Below are positions 56,738 to 64,000 of a DNA stretch of 64,000 bases, piece after piece. Each line of letters starts with the position of its first letter. Positions within the stretch are counted from its first letter, which is position 1. The DNA is taken from the NCBI RefSeq assembly GCF_004217095.1, contig NZ_SHKO01000003.1:372001-436000 (forward strand). Direction: 5' to 3'. Below the pieces are notes generated by a model. The model was not told the origin of the DNA and made no database searches. It was given only the letters and a program-made list of their open reading frames with translations. This DNA comes from Advenella incenata (GTDB lineage: Bacteria > Pseudomonadota > Gammaproteobacteria > Burkholderiales > Burkholderiaceae_B). The translations under genes and the position numbers were made by a program.

Positions 56738-57562
56738 TTAATTGAAGACGCGGGCCGGATTTATCCATGAGAACCAGCCACCGCTGCTCTCCAGACCTTG
56801 TTCATAGTATTTGCTGTTAGGGTAGTTCTGATCCAGAATCCGTTTTGCATCATTGGCCTGATCGGGCATGCCAAGTTGCTGGTACGACTGCATCATAATA
56901 TAGAGCGCAGGTTCGGCAGCGGCCACACCGGAAAAATCTTTCAGGACCGACTGGCTGCGGTTGATGGCGGCGACGTAGGCATGACGTGTGTAATAGTATC
57001 TGGCCACGTTGACCTCGTTGTCGGCAATGGTGCTGACCAGCCACGTCAGACGCTGTCTGGCGTCACGGCTGTATCGGCTTTCCGGAAAGCGCTGGACAAG
57101 CTCATTGAAAGCGTCGTACGACTGGCGCAGCCCCTTGGGATCGCGCTCGCTGGGATCCTGTCCGGTCAGGCTGCGCAGATAGGAGCTGGGCGGCGTAAAC
57201 GTAACCAGACCTTTCAGATACAGCATGTAATCGGTGCCCGGATGGCTGGGATACAGGCGCAGGAAGCGGTCAATGACAGCCACAGCCTTTTCCGGTTCGT
57301 TGTCTTTCCAGTTCACATAAGCCTGATCGATCATCGATTGCTGCGCGAAACTGGAATACGGATAACGGGCTTCGACTGCTTCCAGATAGGTGCGTGCGGT
57401 TTTGTAGTCATTACTGCGCACGTTGTCGCGAGCTTCCTGATATAACTGGGGCGCTGACATACCGGCTGTTCTGTCAGCTTCTCGGGTCATCATGCTGCTG
57501 CAACCTGCAATAGTCAGGCAGCCCAGCGCAATGAGAGAAGTTCGAAGCAAACGTTTATGCAT
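56738..57562 (-). CDS. bamD: Outer membrane assembly lipoprotein BamD
   Basis: 274 residues. Lipoprotein signal peptide with lipobox LTIAGCSS (lipidated C21). TPR-like repeats follow: LYQEARDNVRSNDYKTARTYLEAVEARYPYSSFAQQ, AVIDRFLRLYPSHPGTDYMLYLKGL and FNELVQRFPESRYSRDA. BamD is an essential part of the BAM complex that folds beta-barrel proteins into the outer membrane. The C-terminus ends SSGGWFSWINPARVFN, slightly longer than in E. coli. It is divergent from rluD, the typical arrangement in proteobacteria. Confidence 0.95.
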   Translation of the reverse strand: MHKRLLRTSLIALGCLTIAGCSSMMTREADRTAGMSAPQLYQEARDNVRSNDYKTARTYLEAVEARYPYSSFAQQSMIDQAYVNWKDNEPEKAVAVIDRFLRLYPSHPGTDYMLYLKGLVTFTPPSSYLRSLTGQDPSERDPKGLRQSYDAFNELVQRFPESRYSRDARQRLTWLVSTIADNEVNVARYYYTRHAYVAAINRSQSVLKDFSGVAAAEPALYIMMQSYQQLGMPDQANDAKRILDQNYPNSKYYEQGLESSGGWFSWINPARVFN

Positions 57563-57639
57563 AATTTGGAAGTGACTGTTAGTTAAAGTTCAAAAAGCAA
57601 TCTGATAATAGCATTGCCGCGTTATTATAAGAACATTAT

Positions 57640-58629
57640 ATGATTTTACAGTGTTTTCTATCGATGTCAGACCCAACTTTGCAGGATGCCGACGAAATTC
57701 CCGACAATGAGCAGCGGCAATTCCGTCTTCCCATGACCATGATCGGCGAACGCCTGGACAAGGTTCTGGCTACGCTCATACCCGAACATTCCCGCAGCAG
57801 GCTGCAGGGATGGATAGAAGAAGGGCATGTGCTGGTCAATGGCGTACCCGGCAAAATCCGTCAGAACGTCGGTGCCGACGATCTGCTACTGGTAACAATG
57901 CAGCAGGCGCCCGAGCAGACAGCGTTCACCCCGGAACCGGTAGATTTTATGGTCGTGGCCGACTCTGCAGACTGGATTGTAGTCAATAAGCCCGCAGGAC
58001 TGGTCACTCATCCAGGTGCCGGCAACTGGTCGGGCACGCTGTTAAACGGCCTGCTCTACAGGTATCCCGAACTGGCCCATGTGCCGCGAGCGGGCATTGT
58101 GCACCGCCTGGACAAAGATACTGATGGCTTGCTGGTGGTGGCGCGCAATGAAGCGGCCCAGACGCATTTTGTCAGACAATTGCAGGCGCGCACCATGGGA
58201 CGGGAATATGAAGCGCTGGTGATGGGGCATAGTCCTGCCAGGGGGAGTGTCACCCTGCCTATCGGCCGTGATCGCCATGTCCCGGTGCGTATGTCCACCG
58301 TGACGCCCATTGCTGCCAAAGAAGCCATTACCCATTATGAGCGCGTCGCTTTCGGTTATATCGACGAGGCGCCCGTCAGTCATGTCAAGTGCAAGCTGGA
58401 AACAGGCAGAACCCACCAGATCCGGGTCCATATGCATGCGCTGGGGCATCCCTTGCTGGGCGATACCCTGTACAACGGCAAACCGCTAGGTCTGGCACAA
58501 CGCCAGATGTTGCATGCACGGCGTCTCACTTTTATGGATCCAGCCTCGGATCAGCCCCAGTCATTTGACGCGGCGCGTCCTGACGATATGGAACAAGTGA
58601 TGGCAGCAATTGAATGGACATCAACATGA
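57640..58629 (+). CDS. rluD: 23S rRNA pseudouridine synthase D
   Basis: 329 residues from ATG 57640, or 321 from ATG 57664 (MSDPTLQDADEIPD); neither has a clear ribosome site. An N-terminal S4 RNA-binding domain (ERLDKVLATLIPEHSRSRLQGWIEEGHVLVNG) is followed by the catalytic domain with HRLDKDTDGLLVVARN, whose aspartate is the nucleophile. It ends with HQIRVHMHALGHPLLGDTLY. RluD modifies helix 69 of 23S rRNA (U1911, U1915, U1917 in E. coli). It is followed by pgeF with a 16-bp overlap, the conserved rluD-pgeF pair. Confidence 0.93.
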   Translation: MILQCFLSMSDPTLQDADEIPDNEQRQFRLPMTMIGERLDKVLATLIPEHSRSRLQGWIEEGHVLVNGVPGKIRQNVGADDLLLVTMQQAPEQTAFTPEPVDFMVVADSADWIVVNKPAGLVTHPGAGNWSGTLLNGLLYRYPELAHVPRAGIVHRLDKDTDGLLVVARNEAAQTHFVRQLQARTMGREYEALVMGHSPARGSVTLPIGRDRHVPVRMSTVTPIAAKEAITHYERVAFGYIDEAPVSHVKCKLETGRTHQIRVHMHALGHPLLGDTLYNGKPLGLAQRQMLHARRLTFMDPASDQPQSFDAARPDDMEQVMAAIEWTST

Positions 58630-59363
58630 AGCCGTTACACGTAACTGGGCAGCGCTGGCCCGGCGTGCAGTATTTCACCACCACGCGTCATGGCGGTGTG
58701 AGCCGGGCTCCCTACGATAGCAATAATCTGGGGCTGCACGTCAAGGATGATCCGCAAGCAGTATGGGAAAACCGGGAGCGGCTGCGTGCTTTTTTACCGG
58801 GTGATCCGGTCTGGCTTGACCAGGTGCACGGCACCAGCGTACTGGACGTGGATGCGGCTGGGGCCGACGCCTCAGGACCGTTTGACGCCAGCATGACCAT
58901 GACGCCCGGGCGGGTGCTGGCCATTCTGACCGCCGATTGCCTGCCGGTGGTGTTTGCCTCGGACAAGGGGGTGGCGGCGGCCCATGCAGGCTGGCGTGGC
59001 CTGGCGGCAGGGGTGCTGGAGAATACTGTCAAAAAATTGCATACTGCCTGCGGTAAACTGCCTGATTACGCTTGGATCGGCCCTGCCATTTCCTACCGGG
59101 TATTCGAAATTGGCCCGCAAGTGCGCGAGGCGTTCCTGGATGTTGATCCCACGGTGGCCACCTGTTTCATGCCGCACCCGGACAATGCCGGCAAGTGGCT
59201 GGCCGATCTTTCAGGCATCGCGGCCCATCGGTTGTCTGCGATGGGTATCAGGCATGTTGAGCAAAGTGGCCTGTGCACGTATCTGCAGGATGACCTTTTT
59301 TACTCCTACCGGCGCAGTCAGGTGAGCGGCAGATTAGCCACGGTCATCTGGATCGAGCCTTGA
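58614..59363 (+). CDS. pgeF: Peptidoglycan editing factor PgeF (YfiH, laccase-domain protein)
   Basis: 249 residues. Motifs: FTTTRHGGVSRAPYDSNNLGLH, LDQVHGTSV, LTADCLPVVFASDKGVAAAHAGWRGLAAGVLE and IGPAISYRVFEIGPQV. The conserved Cys and His residues form a metal site. Family members have been described as polyphenol oxidases, as purine nucleoside phosphorylases, and as editors that prevent serine incorporation in peptidoglycan. It overlaps rluD and is its regular neighbour. Start at ATG 58614; ATG 58626 is also possible. Confidence 0.9.
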   Translation: MDINMKPLHVTGQRWPGVQYFTTTRHGGVSRAPYDSNNLGLHVKDDPQAVWENRERLRAFLPGDPVWLDQVHGTSVLDVDAAGADASGPFDASMTMTPGRVLAILTADCLPVVFASDKGVAAAHAGWRGLAAGVLENTVKKLHTACGKLPDYAWIGPAISYRVFEIGPQVREAFLDVDPTVATCFMPHPDNAGKWLADLSGIAAHRLSAMGIRHVEQSGLCTYLQDDLFYSYRRSQVSGRLATVIWIEP

Positions 59364-59441
59364 TTGTTCCCGGTCGCTGGTAGCTACGCAGACCCAGGGC
59401 TGATGGGCGCTCAGGGTTTCCCTTAGTGGGGTAGATACCGT

Positions 59442-59470
59442 CTGACGTGCTGTTTGTTTTTATATAGAAT
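59442..59470 (+). promoter_or_regulatory. Candidate promoter of the pha operon
   Basis: CTGACG (59442-59447), 17 nt, TAGAAT (59465-59470), about 55 bp before the preferred phaC start. The surrounding T-rich stretch is typical of a promoter. PhaR could act here or at another site. Confidence 0.45.
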
Positions 59471-59517
59471 GATTTGTACACGGTGAGCATGCCACGAATG
59501 AAAATCAGACCACAGCC

Positions 59518-59521
59518 GGAG
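59518..59521 (+). promoter_or_regulatory. Ribosome site supporting the GTG start of phaC
   Basis: GGAG, 6 nt before GTG 59528. Upstream starts (TTG 59474, ATG 59489, ATG 59498) lack a properly spaced site. Confidence 0.55.
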
Positions 59522-59527
59522 AGACGA

Positions 59528-61156
59528 GTGACCAACGAGACTGATCAAGCATGGGCAGCCCAGGCAGATCCGGCGCAGCATGCAGCCTTCCAGGCGCAGT
59601 TGCAGGCCGAGTTTCTCGCCAAATGGCAGCAGATTGCCGTTGCCGGACAGCAGGGCACGTTGCCGCCGCTGACCGACAGAAGGTTCAGCAGTCCGGCCTG
59701 GCAGGAAAGCCCGCAGCATCTGCTGATGGCCCACCTTTATCTGCTGTCGGCCGGCATTATGCAGAAAATGGTCGATCAGGCAGCTGTGCCCGACAGTGTT
59801 CGGCAACGGCTGCGGTTCTCGGTTGAACAGTGGAACGACGCCATGTCGCCGGCGAACTATTTTCTGACCAATCCCGACGTGCTCAAAACCTTCACTGACA
59901 CCAATGGTGAATCGTTGCAGAAAGGGTTTCTGAATCTGCTTGGAGATCTGCGCAAGGGTCAGATTTCCCAGACAGACGATTCGACATTCGAAGTGGGAAG
60001 CAATCTGGCCACAACGCCCGGTTCCGTGGTATTTGAAAATCCCTGGTTCCAGTTGTTGCAGTATGCGCCGCAAACGCCAACCGTGTACCGACGGCCCTTG
60101 CTGATGGTTCCGCCGTGCATCAACAAATATTACATTCTGGATTTGCAGTCAGGCAATTCGCTGGTAGAGTATGCAGTCAGCCAGGGCTTTACCGTGTTCA
60201 TGGTTTCCTGGCGCAACCCGACCGTGGCAGATACCGATGGCATACAAAAATCAACGTGGGACGACTATATCGAAAAGGGCGTATTGACCGCGATTGATAC
60301 GGTCAGCCAGATTACGGGGCAGCCGCAAATCAACGCCCTGGGGTTTTGCGTAGGCGGGACCATGCTTTCCAGTGCGCTGGCAGTGGCACGGGCACGTGGC
60401 GAGAACCCGGTGGCTAGTGTGACGCTGCTGACCACGCTGCTCGATTTTGAAGATACCGGTGTGCTGGACGTGTTCGTCGATGAGGCGCACGTGGCCTATC
60501 GGGAACAACTGCTGGGGCAGGGAGGAATGATGACGGCCAAAGAGCTGGCCACCACCTTTTCGTTTCTGCGGCCCAATGAACTGGTCTGGAACTATGTTGT
60601 CAGCAATTACCTGAAAGGCAACGCGCCGCCCGCATTCGACCTGTTGTACTGGAATTCAGACGGGACCAATCTGCCGGGCCCGTTCTTCACGTGGTACTTT
60701 CGGAATATGTACCTGGAAAACAGATTGTGCCGTCCGGGCGCACTGAAGATATGTGCTGAAGCGGTCGATCTTGCCGATCTGGACATGCCGGCATACGTTT
60801 ATGGCTCAAAAGAAGACCACATCGTTCCCTGGCATGCCTCATTCGCCTCGGCGCGCCTGCTCTCGGGCGATGTCCGGTACGTCCTGGGGGCTTCCGGGCA
60901 CATTGCGGGTGTGATCAATTCGCCGGCAAAGAATAAACGCAACTACTGGTCCAGTGATACCATGCAGGTGCAGCAGGCCGATGCCCGGCAATGGCTGGAA
61001 AATGCGCAATCGGTGCCGGGCAGCTGGTGGCCCGACTGGGCTGGCTGGCTTGCAGGGCACAGCGGGCGCAAGCTAAAGGCCAAAGCAACGCAGGGGAATG
61101 CCGCGTACCCGCCGCTGGCGCCGGCGCCGGGGCAATACGTAAAAGTCAAAGCCTGA
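59528..61156 (+). CDS. phaC: Class I polyhydroxyalkanoate synthase
   Basis: 542 residues from GTG 59528; longer forms up to 560 are possible. The lipase-like box GFCVGGT holds the catalytic cysteine (C274). The catalytic aspartate is in VYGSKEDHIVPWHA and the histidine in GASGHIAGVINSP. The region PLLMVPPCINKYYILDLQSGNSLVEYAVSQGFTVFMVSWRNP is typical of class I PhaC, which polymerises 3-hydroxybutyryl- and other short-chain 3-hydroxyacyl-CoA on granules. It is followed by phaB (51 bp) and phaR, but no phaA thiolase lies in between, unlike the Cupriavidus phaCAB order. Confidence 0.94.
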   Translation: MTNETDQAWAAQADPAQHAAFQAQLQAEFLAKWQQIAVAGQQGTLPPLTDRRFSSPAWQESPQHLLMAHLYLLSAGIMQKMVDQAAVPDSVRQRLRFSVEQWNDAMSPANYFLTNPDVLKTFTDTNGESLQKGFLNLLGDLRKGQISQTDDSTFEVGSNLATTPGSVVFENPWFQLLQYAPQTPTVYRRPLLMVPPCINKYYILDLQSGNSLVEYAVSQGFTVFMVSWRNPTVADTDGIQKSTWDDYIEKGVLTAIDTVSQITGQPQINALGFCVGGTMLSSALAVARARGENPVASVTLLTTLLDFEDTGVLDVFVDEAHVAYREQLLGQGGMMTAKELATTFSFLRPNELVWNYVVSNYLKGNAPPAFDLLYWNSDGTNLPGPFFTWYFRNMYLENRLCRPGALKICAEAVDLADLDMPAYVYGSKEDHIVPWHASFASARLLSGDVRYVLGASGHIAGVINSPAKNKRNYWSSDTMQVQQADARQWLENAQSVPGSWWPDWAGWLAGHSGRKLKAKATQGNAAYPPLAPAPGQYVKVKA

Positions 61157-61207
61157 TCAGGTCAATGCATTATTTTATTACCGTGAAAGTAGCCTAAGGA
61201 GTTCAAA

Positions 61208-61945
61208 ATGACACAAAAAATAGCATATGTTACGGGCGGGATGGGAGGAATCGGGACCTCCATATGCCAGCGCCTGCACAAAGATGGATTCACGGTTATC
61301 GCCGGCTGCGGTCCGCAACGCAATGCCCAGCAGTGGATTGACGAACAGGCGGCACAGGGATACACATTCTATGCTTCAGCAGGGAATGTGTCAGACTGGG
61401 ATTCTACTGTTACTGCGTTTGAAAAGGTCAGGGCTGAACACGGTCCAGTGGACGTTCTGGTAAACAACGCCGGCATTACGCGTGATGGAGTTTTTCGTAA
61501 AATGTCCATTGATGACTGGCGTGCGGTCATGGACACCAATCTGAACAGTCTGTTCAATGTGACCAAACAGGTGATTGAACATATGTATGAAAAGCGTTGG
61601 GGGCGTATCATTAATATCAGCTCTGTCAACGGACAGAAAGGGCAGTTTGGCCAGACTAACTATTCCACGGCCAAAGCGGGTATCCACGGCTTTACCATGG
61701 CCCTGGCGCAGGAAGTGGCCAGTCGCGGGGTTACCGTCAACACGGTTTCTCCTGGTTATATCGGCACCGACATGGTGCGTGCCATCCGCCCCGAGGTACT
61801 GGAGCAAATCGTTGGAACCATCCCGGTTCGTCGTCTGGGTACGCCCGAAGAAATTGCCTCGATTGTGTCATGGCTGGCTTCAGACGAATCCGGTTTTTCC
61901 ACCGGCGCCGACTTCTCGGTCAATGGTGGCCTGCACATGGGTTAA
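61208..61945 (+). CDS. phaB: Acetoacetyl-CoA reductase
   Basis: 245 residues, SDR family. Cofactor motif TGGMGGIGTSICQRL, NNAGITRDGVFRKM, catalytic serine in NISSVNGQKGQFGQTNYSTAKAG with YSTAK. The sequence is very close to the known PhaB type (GMGGIGT, ITRDGVFRKM, GFTMALAQE). It reduces acetoacetyl-CoA with NADPH to (R)-3-hydroxybutyryl-CoA for PhaC. An ideal TAAGGAG ribosome site precedes the ATG. It is distinct from the SDR at 10919, which belongs to another locus. Confidence 0.95.
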   Translation: MTQKIAYVTGGMGGIGTSICQRLHKDGFTVIAGCGPQRNAQQWIDEQAAQGYTFYASAGNVSDWDSTVTAFEKVRAEHGPVDVLVNNAGITRDGVFRKMSIDDWRAVMDTNLNSLFNVTKQVIEHMYEKRWGRIINISSVNGQKGQFGQTNYSTAKAGIHGFTMALAQEVASRGVTVNTVSPGYIGTDMVRAIRPEVLEQIVGTIPVRRLGTPEEIASIVSWLASDESGFSTGADFSVNGGLHMG

Positions 61946-61990
61946 GTCCTTCAACCGGACAAAGACAGTTATTTAAAGGTTAAACAGGTA

Positions 61991-62566
61991 ATGGCTAAAG
62001 CAACTGAAACGGACGCCGTCCGCACAATCAAAAAATATCCCAATCGTCGGCTCTACGATACGCAGACCAGTACGTATATTACGTTGCAGGATGTGAGACA
62101 GTTGGTGTTGGACAATGTCCGTTTTCAGGTGCTGGATGCCAAGTCGGGCGAAGAACTCACGCGCAGCATTCTGCTGCAGATTATCCTTGAGGCGGAATCT
62201 GGCGGCGTTCCCATGTTCAGTTCGACCATGCTGGCGCATATCATCCGTTTTTACGGTCACGCCATGCAGGGCGTCATGGGCTCCTATCTTGAAAAAAACA
62301 TGCAGGCATTTGTAGATATTCAGGACAAACTGGCCGAGCAGTCAAAAGGCGTCTACACGCCGCAATTTGGTGCCGAAGCCTGGTCGCAGTTCATGAATAT
62401 ACAGGCGCCGCTGCTCAACAATATGATGAATAATTATGTTGAGCAATCCAAGAACATGTTCGTGCAGATGCAGGAGCAAATGCAGAACCAGACCAGCAAC
62501 ATATTCGGTGGTTTCCCGTTCAACCCCGCTGACGTCGACAAAGACAAAGATAAAGAAGACAAATAA
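61991..62566 (+). CDS. phaR: Polyhydroxyalkanoate synthesis repressor PhaR
   Basis: 191 residues. N-terminal PHB/PHA accumulation DNA-binding domain: IKKYPNRRLYDTQTSTYITLQDVRQLVLDNV. It is followed by the granule-associated domain (LTRSILLQIILEAESGGVPMFSS), then a Gln/Met-rich helical tail (MFVQMQEQMQNQTSNIFGGF) and a charged end. PhaR binds both nascent granules and DNA and represses phasin genes and its own gene. It is the last gene of phaC-phaB-phaR. No phasin gene is seen in the window. Confidence 0.95.
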   Translation: MAKATETDAVRTIKKYPNRRLYDTQTSTYITLQDVRQLVLDNVRFQVLDAKSGEELTRSILLQIILEAESGGVPMFSSTMLAHIIRFYGHAMQGVMGSYLEKNMQAFVDIQDKLAEQSKGVYTPQFGAEAWSQFMNIQAPLLNNMMNNYVEQSKNMFVQMQEQMQNQTSNIFGGFPFNPADVDKDKDKEDK

Positions 62567-62686
62567 GCAAACCGGCAGTCAGAATGTCAATTGCCCCAGC
62601 GGCCGGTTGCCATGACTCGCGCTTTGCTGCCCAGGGGTCACGGATCAGGATTGCTGCCCGGTATGCCTGGTGGTTACGGTCCGGCA

Positions 62687-62710
62687 GGGAAGGTCAAGTC
62701 AAGCCTTCCC
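62687..62710. repeat. Inverted repeat between phaR and the convergent acyltransferase gene
   Basis: GGGAAGG (62687-62693) and CCTTCCC (62704-62710) flank a 10-nt loop, just beyond the acyltransferase stop codon. It may act as a weak terminator. Confidence 0.4.
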
Positions 62711-62724
62711 CCTGCATACGATAG

Positions 62725-63909
62725 CTACTCAGGCAGTGACGAGGCAGGTCGTATTTGAGCGCTGTCCGTTTTCCTGAATGGCGAATGCTCGTGCAGTTCG
62801 TCCAGATAGGCCTGCACATGCACGGTTTCTTCATCCAGAAAACGATGTATGGCATCGGCAAACTCGGGTCGGGCGATCCAGTGTGCCGAATAGGTCGTTT
62901 GTGGCAGTAACCCGCGCGACAATTTGTGTTCGCCCTGGGCTCCACCTTCAAACAGGGCAATGCCGTGGTCGATGCAGTAGCGTATGCCCTGCATATAACA
63001 GGTTTCAAAATGCAGCCCGGGTATATATTCGTGCGCACCCCAATAACGACCGTACATTTTATTGTTGCCGATCATGTTCATGGCACAGGCTACCGGGGCT
63101 GCCTGGCGCTGCGCAATCACAAGGAGCAGGCTATCGGGCGCATGCTGCAGCAACTGACTGAAGAACGCCTCTGACAGATAGGGCTGGCGGCCACGTTCGT
63201 AATAAGTATTGCAATAGCAGGAAAAGAAAAACGACAGATCTTCAGCGGTAATCTGGTTGCCGCGCTTATATTCAAACGTGATATCGGCCTGAGCTACCTT
63301 GCGCGCTTCCTGGCGAATTTTCTTGCGTTTGTCATAAGTGAGGCTGGCCAGGAAGGCATCGAAATCGGCATAACCGGCATTGTTCCAGTGAAACTGGACG
63401 CTTTCGCGGACCATGTAGCCGGATTCGCGCAGCACGCTCAGATCATCCTGTTCGGGAAACAGCACGTGAATGGATGAGACCTGCAAGCGCCGTGCGACCT
63501 CAATTGCAGCGCGGGCGAGCACTTGCCTGGCCTGGGCGTTGCGTGCGATCAGGCGAGGACCGGTGACCGGTGAAAACGGGGCGGCGCACAGCAGTTTGGG
63601 ATAGTATTCAAGGCCGTACTGGTCGAAGGCGCGGGCCCAGGCCATATCGAAGACAAATTCGCCCTGGGAATGGGTTTTCAGATACATCGGCATGAAACCG
63701 GCCGGTTGCCGGTGCTGATCGTATAGAATCAGGTGACATGGTTGCCAGCCAGTTCCCTCGCTGGTACAGCCGGTATTTTCCATGGCACGTAAAAATGCCG
63801 GAGAGATAAACGGATTATCGTCGGACCAGGCACGCCAGTCAAAGTCCGGCAGGTCTGCCAGCGAGTGCAGGAGTTCCACCTGCATGTTGTTTACGTCTTC
63901 AGATGACAC
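62725..63909 (-). CDS. GNAT/FemAB-like N-acyltransferase (COG3146/DUF482 family)
   Basis: 394 residues from GTG 63909, or 386 from ATG 63885 (MQVELLHSLADLPDFDWRAW); the start is uncertain. Family segments: DDNPFISPAFLRAMENTGCTSEGTGWQPCHLILYD, FPEQDDLSVLRESGYMVRESVQFHWNN, KKIRQEARKVAQADITF, GRYWGAHEYIPGLHFETCYMQGIRYCIDHGI and FEGGAQGEHKLSRGLLP. This matches the large COG3146 acyltransferases, predicted to act on peptides or cell-wall precursors; no substrate is established. It is divergent from the gene starting at 63953. Confidence 0.85.
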   Translation of the reverse strand: MSSEDVNNMQVELLHSLADLPDFDWRAWSDDNPFISPAFLRAMENTGCTSEGTGWQPCHLILYDQHRQPAGFMPMYLKTHSQGEFVFDMAWARAFDQYGLEYYPKLLCAAPFSPVTGPRLIARNAQARQVLARAAIEVARRLQVSSIHVLFPEQDDLSVLRESGYMVRESVQFHWNNAGYADFDAFLASLTYDKRKKIRQEARKVAQADITFEYKRGNQITAEDLSFFFSCYCNTYYERGRQPYLSEAFFSQLLQHAPDSLLLVIAQRQAAPVACAMNMIGNNKMYGRYWGAHEYIPGLHFETCYMQGIRYCIDHGIALFEGGAQGEHKLSRGLLPQTTYSAHWIARPEFADAIHRFLDEETVHVQAYLDELHEHSPFRKTDSAQIRPASSLPE

Positions 63910-63952
63910 TGCGTACCACCGTTTATTGCCACCACCACTTCAGACTCCTTGT

Positions 63953-64000
63953 ATGACTACCACTGCATTCGATTCCGACAACAGGGTTGCGATTACCGCT
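63953..64000 (+). CDS. Start of an unidentified gene, cut by the window end
   Basis: ATG 63953 opens a frame of 16 codons (MTTTAFDSDNRVAITA) to the window edge. It is divergent from the acyltransferase gene. No good ribosome site is visible, and the fragment is too short to identify. Confidence 0.35.
   Translation, partial: MTTTAFDSDNRVAITA

Noticed and set aside
1-64000. tRNA, rRNA, CRISPR arrays, insertion sequences, prophage genes
   Set aside because: Reading the intergenic regions showed no cloverleaf-like sequences, no regular repeat-spacer pattern and no transposase or integrase.

Overview
The window looks like a chromosomal segment of a betaproteobacterium of the order Burkholderiales, probably family Alcaligenaceae (Advenella- or Bordetella-like). 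This is inferred from several things: the TCA gene order mdh / gntR - sdhCDAB - sdhE - gltA ... sucA-sucB-lpdA-zapE, three Bug-type (TctC-like) periplasmic receptors without TctA/TctB, a phaC-phaB-phaR locus, and the even GC and codon use. I could not run a database search, so the genus is a guess. I see no rRNA, tRNA, CRISPR array, insertion sequence or prophage.

Layout. (1) 1-5290: a truncated PLP aminotransferase, a VOC-fold protein, aconitase B and a divergent membrane-anchored protein. (2) 5317-16722: a two-armed acyl-CoA catabolic locus. The leftward arm is IclR regulator, thiolase-fold protein, DUF35 protein, Bug receptor and ADP-forming acyl-CoA synthetase. The rightward arm is SDR, acyl-CoA dehydrogenase, APH-like kinase, DUF6285 protein and AMP-forming acyl-CoA ligase, followed by a TetR regulator. 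The rightward gene set resembles the levulinate (lva) pathway of Pseudomonas putida. (3) 16773-20916: two small genes, then a methylcitrate-cycle operon, prpB-prpC-prpD, in which prpB carries a large in-frame internal deletion. (4) 21080-37363: TCA-cycle supercluster (mdh, a GntR regulator, sdhCDABE, gltA, doxX, maeB, sucA, sucB, lpdA). (5) 37578-40100: zapE and trpS. (6) 40265-48621: ddpX followed by a complete dipeptide ABC importer, in the same gene order as the D-Ala-D-Ala locus ddpXABCDF, then an Atm1-type half transporter. (7) 48870-52022: Bug / DapA-like / Bug accessory cluster. (8) 52072-59363: housekeeping genes tex, a DinG-family helicase, bamD, rluD and pgeF. (9) 59528-62566: PHA synthesis genes phaC, phaB and phaR. 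(10) 62725-64000: an N-acyltransferase-like protein and the first codons of a divergent gene.

How the genes fit together. Nearly all TCA enzymes from citrate synthase to malate dehydrogenase are here except isocitrate dehydrogenase, fumarase and succinyl-CoA synthetase. An 18-bp perfect palindrome beside the acnB promoter and a related dyad between mdh and gntR suggest that the GntR protein coordinates acnB, mdh and itself. Acyl-CoA units from the lva-like locus would enter the TCA cycle, the methylcitrate cycle or PHA storage. The broken prpB means that methylisocitrate cleavage must come from elsewhere, if the pathway works at all.
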